A DNA stretch of 64,000 bases from Polynucleobacter sp. UK-Mo-2m-Kol15 (GTDB taxonomy: Bacteria > Pseudomonadota > Gammaproteobacteria > Burkholderiales > Burkholderiaceae). Below the pieces are notes generated by a model, which had not been told where the DNA came from, ran no database searches, and saw nothing but the letters and a program-made list of their open reading frames with translations. How positions within the stretch are numbered: the stretch's first letter is position 1; every line of letters begins with the position of its first letter. The position numbers and the translations under genes were made by a program. Where the stretch lies: assembly GCF_018881505.1 (NCBI RefSeq), contig NZ_JACVQC010000001.1, positions 1,595,927-1,659,926 of the forward strand, read 5' to 3'. Of the stretch, positions 59,170 through 64,000 are shown one piece after another.

Positions 59170-59190
59170 AAGTTAAACCATAGTTAACTT
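59170..59190. promoter_or_regulatory. Palindrome, probable LysR-type operator
   Basis: AAGTTAA and TTAACTT form perfect 7-bp arms around the 7-base centre ACCATAG. The inner part fits the T-N11-A consensus of LysR-type regulators. It lies 17 bases before the LysR start codon and about 90 bases before the divergent Bug start, the usual place for autoregulation and operon control. Confidence 0.65.
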
Positions 59191-59207
59191 TTAATTAACA
59201 ATCGAAA

Positions 59208-60125
59208 ATGGCTAAAAGTATTAATCCGGCTGATTTAGGATTCTTTTCAGCACTAATCAGCTCCGGGAGTCTTGGGGCCGCCGCCCGTGAGCTTGGGGTG
59301 ACAACTGCCGCAGTAAGTAAACATTTGGCGCAAATGGAATCTCGCCTGGGATTAGTGCTCGTAAATAGAACCACGCGAAGAATGAGCCTTACCCATGAGG
59401 GCGAAATCTATCTAGACCATGCCCGAAGAATTTTGGGTGAAATTGATGACCTTGAGCATATGCTGTGGGGCTCAACAAAAGCTCCACAAGGCTTACTTAG
59501 GGTCAATGCGACGCTTGGATTTGGACGCAGTCATATCGCGCCTTTAATTGCTGAATATGTAAAACAATTTCCACAGGTAGATATTCAATTACAGCTATCG
59601 GTAAACCCTCCCCCGATTACCGATGATGCCTATGATGTTTGCTTTAGATTTGGCCACCCACCAGACTCTAGATCAATTGCTAGGCTGATAGCCCCCAACA
59701 AAAGAATACTTGTAGCATCTCCCTCCTACATTAAGGAGTTCGGCGAACCAAAGTCACCCAGTGAATTGATTAAACACAACTGTATTGGCATACGCCAAGG
59801 TGATGAGGGTTATGGACTGTGGCGCTTCTCGAGCGGCAAAGGTAAGTCGAAAAATGAATTTACTGATAGCGCAAAAATTCGCGGTAACTTAACAACAAAT
59901 GATGGTGGCATTGCCGTGAACTGGGCATTAGATGGCGGAGGCATTGTTTTGAGGGCTGAATGGGATGTCATACAACACCTTCAGTCTGGCAGGTTGATAC
60001 AGGTGATGAAAAACTTTGAAACACCAGATGCCGATATTTACGCTGTCTATGCTGAGCGCCATAAAACATCGGTGAGAGTGAAAACATTAATTGACTTCGC
60101 TATTGCGTCATTTGGAGCCAGGTAG
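59208..60125 (+). CDS. LysR-family transcriptional regulator
   Basis: A 305-residue regulator. The N-terminal winged helix (about 5-65) contains LGAAARELGVTTAAVSKHLA and NRTTRRMSLTHEG. The C-terminal co-inducer domain (about 90-300) follows, with LLRVNATLGFGRSHIAPLI. It is divergent from the Bug-ttdA-ttdB operon and has an operator-like palindrome in between, so it probably responds to tartrate or a similar acid. It resembles the DsdC/PtxR-like subgroup only in outline. Confidence 0.9.
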   Translation: MAKSINPADLGFFSALISSGSLGAAARELGVTTAAVSKHLAQMESRLGLVLVNRTTRRMSLTHEGEIYLDHARRILGEIDDLEHMLWGSTKAPQGLLRVNATLGFGRSHIAPLIAEYVKQFPQVDIQLQLSVNPPPITDDAYDVCFRFGHPPDSRSIARLIAPNKRILVASPSYIKEFGEPKSPSELIKHNCIGIRQGDEGYGLWRFSSGKGKSKNEFTDSAKIRGNLTTNDGGIAVNWALDGGGIVLRAEWDVIQHLQSGRLIQVMKNFETPDADIYAVYAERHKTSVRVKTLIDFAIASFGAR

Positions 60126-60126
60126 C

Positions 60127-60299
60127 TTTTATTGATAGTCCGTTATTGGCCGATAGGGGTCATTAGCTGGATCGACGGATAATCAATCCGATGAACATTG
60201 AATGACTGCTATCAACCCAAAGCAGACTTTGACAGACACAGCCTCCGCAATAACCGTTAAGAATCAAAAGCTAACATTAGCGGATAGGGATCAATAAAA
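60127..60299. repeat. Short repeat-rich unit with 10-bp terminal inverted repeats
   Basis: TTTTATTGAT (60127-60136) is exactly inverted as ATCAATAAAA at 60290-60299. The 173 bases between include three related palindromic segments (GTCCGTTATTGGCCGAT..., the 36-bp repeat copy, and AACATTAGCGGATAGGG...). There is no coding frame of note. It could be a decayed MITE-like element or a group of dispersed intergenic repeats. Confidence 0.6.
60201..60236 (+). repeat. Dispersed 36-bp repeat, copy 2
   Basis: A direct repeat of 56033-56068 with 31 of 36 identical bases. It lies in the non-coding spacer after the LysR gene. The two copies bracket the two-repeat gene, ttdB, ttdA, the Bug gene and lysR, a span of 4.2 kb. 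Confidence 0.85.
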
Positions 60300-60367
60300 A
60301 AATAATATCAAAAAAAACCACCCGAAGGTGGCGTAAAGTCATGTTACTAAATTATGATTGTTCAATA

Positions 60368-61342
60368 TTATTCAGCCGTAATACTGGCGTCCTTGATCAC
60401 TTTCCCCCAGAAGTCATACTCTTTCTTGGTAAATGTTGCTAATTGAGCCGGCGTCATTTGTTCAACAAAAGTTCCAGAGTCTTCGGCCTTCTTTTGAATT
60501 TCAGGACGCGCAAGGATTTTATTGACCTCCGCATTGATCTTCTTGATTACGCTTGGAGGAGTACCTGCAGGTGCATATAAGGCAAACCAAGAATCAAGAT
60601 TGAAGTTCTTGATACCCTGCTCGGTTGCTGTGGGTACATTTGGTAACGCACTCAGTCTAGTCTGACTGGTAACGGCTAAGGCCTTTAACTTATCACCCTT
60701 AATTTGCCCAATCACGGAAGCTGGAGTGGTAATAAATAAATCTACTTGACCAGCCATAAGATCTTGCACTGCTGGGCCCGCACCTTTGTATGGAATATGT
60801 GCCATACGGACCCCAGTAATTTGCTTTAATAACTCTCCGGCAATATGCTGAATTGATCCATTCCCTGAAGAGGCATAATTTAATTTACCTGGATTAGCTT
60901 TGGCATATGCCGTTAACTCCTTCAAATCACTTACCGGTAAACCAGGAGTCGCAACAATAACCTGAGGCGCTTTGGTTAAAAAAGCTATTGGCGCAAAATC
61001 TTTAATGGGGTCAGGCGCCTTTTTAAATAAATGGGGGTTTCCCACTTGGTAACCACTATAAGCAACCAAAAAAGTATAGCCATCAGGCTTAGCTAGCGCT
61101 ACTGCTTGTCCGCCAATATTACCGGATGCTCCACCTTTGTTTTCAACTACGACCGGCTGACCCAATACTTTGGATAGTGGATCTGCAATTAAACGGGCTG
61201 TGAAATCTGTAGTACCACCAGGTGCACTGGGGACAATTAATGTGATTGGTCTATTAGGATAGCCCTCTTGAGCAAAACCTGTTAAAGCCGAACCCATAAG
61301 CGAAATAGCCATGAGGTTTTTAATAAAGAAACGTTTGTTCAT
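60368..61342 (-). CDS. Bug/TctC-family substrate-binding protein of the glycerate cluster
   Basis: A 324-residue exported protein with a signal peptide (about 1-24, ending GFAQE). YPNRPITLIVPSAPGGTTDF and VENKGGASGNIGGQAVALAK are Bug ligand-loop signatures. It is last in the leftward operon after the VOC protein, 21 bases away. The ligand is presumably a hydroxy acid processed by the upstream genes. Confidence 0.92.
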   Translation of the reverse strand: MNKRFFIKNLMAISLMGSALTGFAQEGYPNRPITLIVPSAPGGTTDFTARLIADPLSKVLGQPVVVENKGGASGNIGGQAVALAKPDGYTFLVAYSGYQVGNPHLFKKAPDPIKDFAPIAFLTKAPQVIVATPGLPVSDLKELTAYAKANPGKLNYASSGNGSIQHIAGELLKQITGVRMAHIPYKGAGPAVQDLMAGQVDLFITTPASVIGQIKGDKLKALAVTSQTRLSALPNVPTATEQGIKNFNLDSWFALYAPAGTPPSVIKKINAEVNKILARPEIQKKAEDSGTFVEQMTPAQLATFTKKEYDFWGKVIKDASITAE

Positions 61343-61363
61343 TCTTATCTCCTATTTAAATCG

Positions 61364-61756
61364 TTAAATTAATTCAGATATCTCAATTAGGTTTTGATCT
61401 GGATCCCGCACATATACGGAATTGATTTTTTGTGTAGCACCGGTCCGCACAACCGGCCCCTCAATAATTGGCCAGCCTTCGTTTGTTAGCTTTTCAACTA
61501 CTTTCTCAAGCGGGCGATCAGCTATAAAACAAAGGTCAAGCGAACCAGGTGTGGGTATGTCCGCCTTTGGTTCAAACTCTTTACCCTTAATATGAAGATT
61601 AATTTTTTGATTGCCGAATTTAAATGCTTTTCTTTCTACGGGTGGCGTACCTCCAATGAAAGATTCAAGCTTCATCCCAAGAATGCGGGTGTAAAAATCG
61701 ACACATTCAGCCTCCTTGGCTGTTGTAAGAACTAAATGGTCTAGGTGATCAATCAT
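61364..61756 (-). CDS. VOC (glyoxalase/bleomycin resistance) family protein
   Basis: A 130-residue protein with two beta-alpha-beta-beta-beta modules. Likely metal ligands are His near residue 7 (IDHLDHLVL), His in INLHIKG near residue 74 and Glu in NLIEISE near the end. It may be a lyase, isomerase or dioxygenase-like enzyme. The operon context points to hydroxy-acid breakdown, but the reaction cannot be told from sequence. Confidence 0.85.
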   Translation of the reverse strand: MIDHLDHLVLTTAKEAECVDFYTRILGMKLESFIGGTPPVERKAFKFGNQKINLHIKGKEFEPKADIPTPGSLDLCFIADRPLEKVVEKLTNEGWPIIEGPVVRTGATQKINSVYVRDPDQNLIEISELI

Positions 61757-61766
61757 GCTTACCTCC

Positions 61767-62750
61767 TTATATTGAATTAATTAAGCTTGGTGGCCTCTTG
61801 CCATCTAATCCTGCTCGTAAGTTTTCTACTGCGAGATCTACCATCGCTCTACGTGTTTTTTCTGTAGCGCTGGCAATGTGTGGCGCCAACACAATATTTT
61901 TGCACTTGAGTAACTCTGGATGCACTGATGGCTCACCCTCAAACACATCTAAGCCTGCCGCAAAGATCCTCCCAGCTTGCAATGCTTGCGCTAAAGCCGC
62001 ATCATCCACAATGCCGCCGCGAGCAATATTAATCAGGGTTGCGGTCGGTTTCATGAGGGCAATTTCTTTTGCGCCAATCGTATGATGGCTCTCAGCCGAA
62101 TATGGCAGCACGAGAACGACGTGATCAGCCGTGCGTAGTAACTCTTCCATTGAAGCATATTTAGCGCCGCAGGCTTTTTCATCAGCATCCGATAAATGAC
62201 TACGGTTGTGATAGATCACATTCATACCAAAACCCAATGCGCGCTTTGCAATACCTTGCCCAATGCGACCCATGCCAATAATGCCGACAGTACTGTGATG
62301 CAAATCCATGCCCAGGGGGTTATTCACTATCGACCACTTATCCCAATGACCAGCACGCACCCAGTGCTCAGATTCAGTAACGCGACGTGCAGTTGCCATT
62401 AATAATGCAAAACCAAAATCTGCGGTTGTATCTGTCAATACATCAGGGGTATTTGTCGCCATCACGCCAGCAGCAGTCATTGCCGGAACATCAAAATTGT
62501 TATAGCCCACAGAGATATTAGCCACCACCTTTAATTCTCTGGCTTGAGCCAAAGCGGATGCATCAATGCGTTCGCTTCCTGCCACTAGGGCGCCCTGGAC
62601 TTCTGAAAGTGCTTTTTGTAACTCTTCGGGAGTAAAAATCCGGTCCTCTTGGTTGGACCTTACCTCAAAGGATTCCTCAAGTTTGGCCAAAGCTTCCGGA
62701 AAAATCGCTCTAGCAACTAGAATCTTGGGGGGTTTGTTTTTATTATTCAT
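61767..62750 (-). CDS. D-2-hydroxyacid dehydrogenase (glyoxylate/hydroxypyruvate reductase type)
   Basis: A 327-residue NAD(P)H enzyme. The nucleotide motif GIIGMGRIGQGIAKRALGFG lies near residue 155. The catalytic arginine is in INIARGGIVDD, the glutamate in AGLDVFEGEPSVHP and the histidine in APHIASATEKTR. It closely resembles TkrA/GhrB-like reductases. It is followed by the VOC gene after 10 bases. It could reduce hydroxypyruvate or tartronate semialdehyde to glycerate, the substrate of the kinase gene upstream. Confidence 0.9.
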   Translation of the reverse strand: MNNKNKPPKILVARAIFPEALAKLEESFEVRSNQEDRIFTPEELQKALSEVQGALVAGSERIDASALAQARELKVVANISVGYNNFDVPAMTAAGVMATNTPDVLTDTTADFGFALLMATARRVTESEHWVRAGHWDKWSIVNNPLGMDLHHSTVGIIGMGRIGQGIAKRALGFGMNVIYHNRSHLSDADEKACGAKYASMEELLRTADHVVLVLPYSAESHHTIGAKEIALMKPTATLINIARGGIVDDAALAQALQAGRIFAAGLDVFEGEPSVHPELLKCKNIVLAPHIASATEKTRRAMVDLAVENLRAGLDGKRPPSLINSI

Positions 62751-62754
62751 AAAT

Positions 62755-64000
62755 TTAAATAATCAGAATTGCTCTAAAGTCGTTTACGTTTGTTCTAGTT
62801 GGGCCAGTCACTAGCAAGTCGCCAGTAGCACCAAAAAATGTGTAGGCATCATTCTTGTTGAGGCAGTCCACTAGATTCATTCCAAAATCATGACCCTTTT
62901 GAATTGTTTGGGGGCTATATGTGGCGCCAGCATTATCTTCAGATCCATCGATGCCATCTGTATCTGCCGCGATTGCATAAATACCCTTTGCACCATCGAC
63001 AGCATGAGCAAAACTTAATAAAAAATCTGTATTCCTTCCTCCGCGTCCACTCCCTTTAACAGTGACGGTAGTTTCCCCACCGCTAATCAACACAAGAGGT
63101 TTTTTTAAGGCCGAATCTGAATCCTTACGAGCTAACCATAGTGACATTGCGCCAAATACAGCCCCGACCTGCTGAGCTTCACCTTCTATAGAATCAGACA
63201 AAATTTCAGCGTTAAGCTCACTTTCCTCGGCAAACCTTTTTGCCGCCTCTAATGAGTGCTTAGCAGTTGTAAGCACCACAGGCTCTGGAATCGAAGAAAA
63301 AAGAGGGTCACCGACCTTAGGAGTTTCTAATGCTGAGGTTTTAAGGCCCTCACGAATAAAGTCAGGAACCTGAATGTCATATTTAGTTATTACCCTCAAT
63401 GCATCCTCGCAAGTACTGCTATCTGGCAATGTGGGTCCACTCGCAATAATCGAAGGATCATCTCCAGGGATATCAGATATTGCATAGGTTAGTACTTGAG
63501 CTGGGTGACATAACTGCGCTAGTCGACCGCCTTTGATTTTTGATAAATGCTTTCTTACGCAATTAATCTCAAAGATGGAAGCCCCACATTTCAGGAGCTC
63601 TTTGTTAATCATCATCTTCTCATCTAAGGTGATCCCATCTATTGGGGCCGTAAGTAATGCTGATCCCCCACCAGAAGCGAGGAACACAACTAAATCATCA
63701 GCACTAAGATTACTTATTAGCCCAAGGATTCTTTGAGCAGCAATTTGACCAGCTTTATCGGGAACCGGATGGGATGCCTCAATTACTTCAACCTTTTCAC
63801 AGGCGAGACCATGACCGTAACGCGTCACCACAAGTCCTTGCAGTCTTTCATAGTCCGCAGTAGACCAAAAATCTTTGGCAGCCTGCTCGAACGATTTGGC
63901 CATTGCCGCTGCACCTTTACCTGCGCCAATAACAACTATCTTCCCAGGCTTTGGGGTCGGGAACTTAAGCCCAAGCTCTTTAAAGTTTGGCATAGCAGCA
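62755..64000 (-). CDS. Glycerate 2-kinase / TtuD family (MOFRL), partial at the 5' end
   Basis: At least 412 residues of a MOFRL-type protein. The frame is still open at the window edge, and its N-terminal helix is missing relative to the family. GKIVVIGAGKGAAAMAKSFE and VFLASGGGSALLTAP are conserved. The C-terminal MOFRL domain has GGETTVTVKGSGRGGRNTD and AADTDGIDGSEDNAGA. Family members are glycerate 2-kinases; one was named TtuD in a tartrate locus. With the dehydrogenase beside it, it would make 2-phosphoglycerate. Confidence 0.88.
   Translation of the reverse strand, partial: AAMPNFKELGLKFPTPKPGKIVVIGAGKGAAAMAKSFEQAAKDFWSTADYERLQGLVVTRYGHGLACEKVEVIEASHPVPDKAGQIAAQRILGLISNLSADDLVVFLASGGGSALLTAPIDGITLDEKMMINKELLKCGASIFEINCVRKHLSKIKGGRLAQLCHPAQVLTYAISDIPGDDPSIIASGPTLPDSSTCEDALRVITKYDIQVPDFIREGLKTSALETPKVGDPLFSSIPEPVVLTTAKHSLEAAKRFAEESELNAEILSDSIEGEAQQVGAVFGAMSLWLARKDSDSALKKPLVLISGGETTVTVKGSGRGGRNTDFLLSFAHAVDGAKGIYAIAADTDGIDGSEDNAGATYSPQTIQKGHDFGMNLVDCLNKNDAYTFFGATGDLLVTGPTRTNVNDFRAILII

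Overview
The window reads as a chromosomal segment of a betaproteobacterium of the order Burkholderiales, most likely Polynucleobacter or a close relative. This rests on the gene order rpsO-pnp-qor-tpiA-secG-tRNA-Leu-nuoABCDEFGHIJ, the ilvBHC-psd-pssA-leuA cluster, the rpoZ-spoT-greB neighbourhood, three Bug/TTT-type binding proteins, compact spacing and moderate GC. It is inferred from protein sequence and synteny, not from a database search. No gene-free stretch exceeds about 300 bases.

Region by region. 1-8,710 (minus): complex I genes nuoJ (cut by the window edge) to nuoA. 8,820-13,865 (minus): tRNA-Leu(GAG), secG, tpiA, a quinone oxidoreductase, pnp and rpsO, with an intrinsic terminator and a second inverted repeat between rpsO and pnp. 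14,156-18,776: a YiaW/YiaV-like pair with a NodT-type outer-membrane factor, a patatin-like lipoprotein and a YSC84-type lipid-binding protein. 18,810-25,520 (minus): branched-chain amino acid and phosphatidylethanolamine synthesis (ilvB, ilvH, ilvC, psd, pssA, leuA), with a leucine-rich leader peptide and attenuator in front of leuA. 25,714-27,958: ECF sigma factor, a probable membrane regulator (DUF3619), a DUF3106 protein and an RDD membrane protein. 27,960-34,785 (minus): FtsX-like permease, an atypical SDR and an MCE lipid-transport operon. 34,837-42,284: tRNA-Arg(ACG), greB, spoT, rpoZ, gmk, yicC, then rph, rdgB and hemW on the plus strand. 42,292-50,149: crotonase-fold protein, Bug protein, class III CoA-transferase, alkyl-sulfatase-like metallo-beta-lactamase, an SHP / diheme cytochrome c / cytochrome b operon, and a secreted repeat protein.

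50,398-56,471 is a small integrated element: tyrosine integrase, AlpA-like regulator, a prim-pol/DUF3987 replication protein and four genes I cannot name. It carries a 23-bp direct repeat and a long inverted repeat, and I see no capsid, packaging or conjugation genes. It is satellite-like or a minimal integrative element. This is the least explained part of the window.

56,551-64,000 is a hydroxy-acid catabolism region: L(+)-tartrate dehydratase ttdA/ttdB with a Bug protein and a divergent LysR regulator. A short repeat-rich spacer follows, then a leftward operon of glycerate kinase/TtuD (cut by the window edge), 2-hydroxyacid dehydrogenase, a VOC protein and another Bug protein. Together they suggest uptake and breakdown of tartrate or related C3-C4 hydroxy acids.
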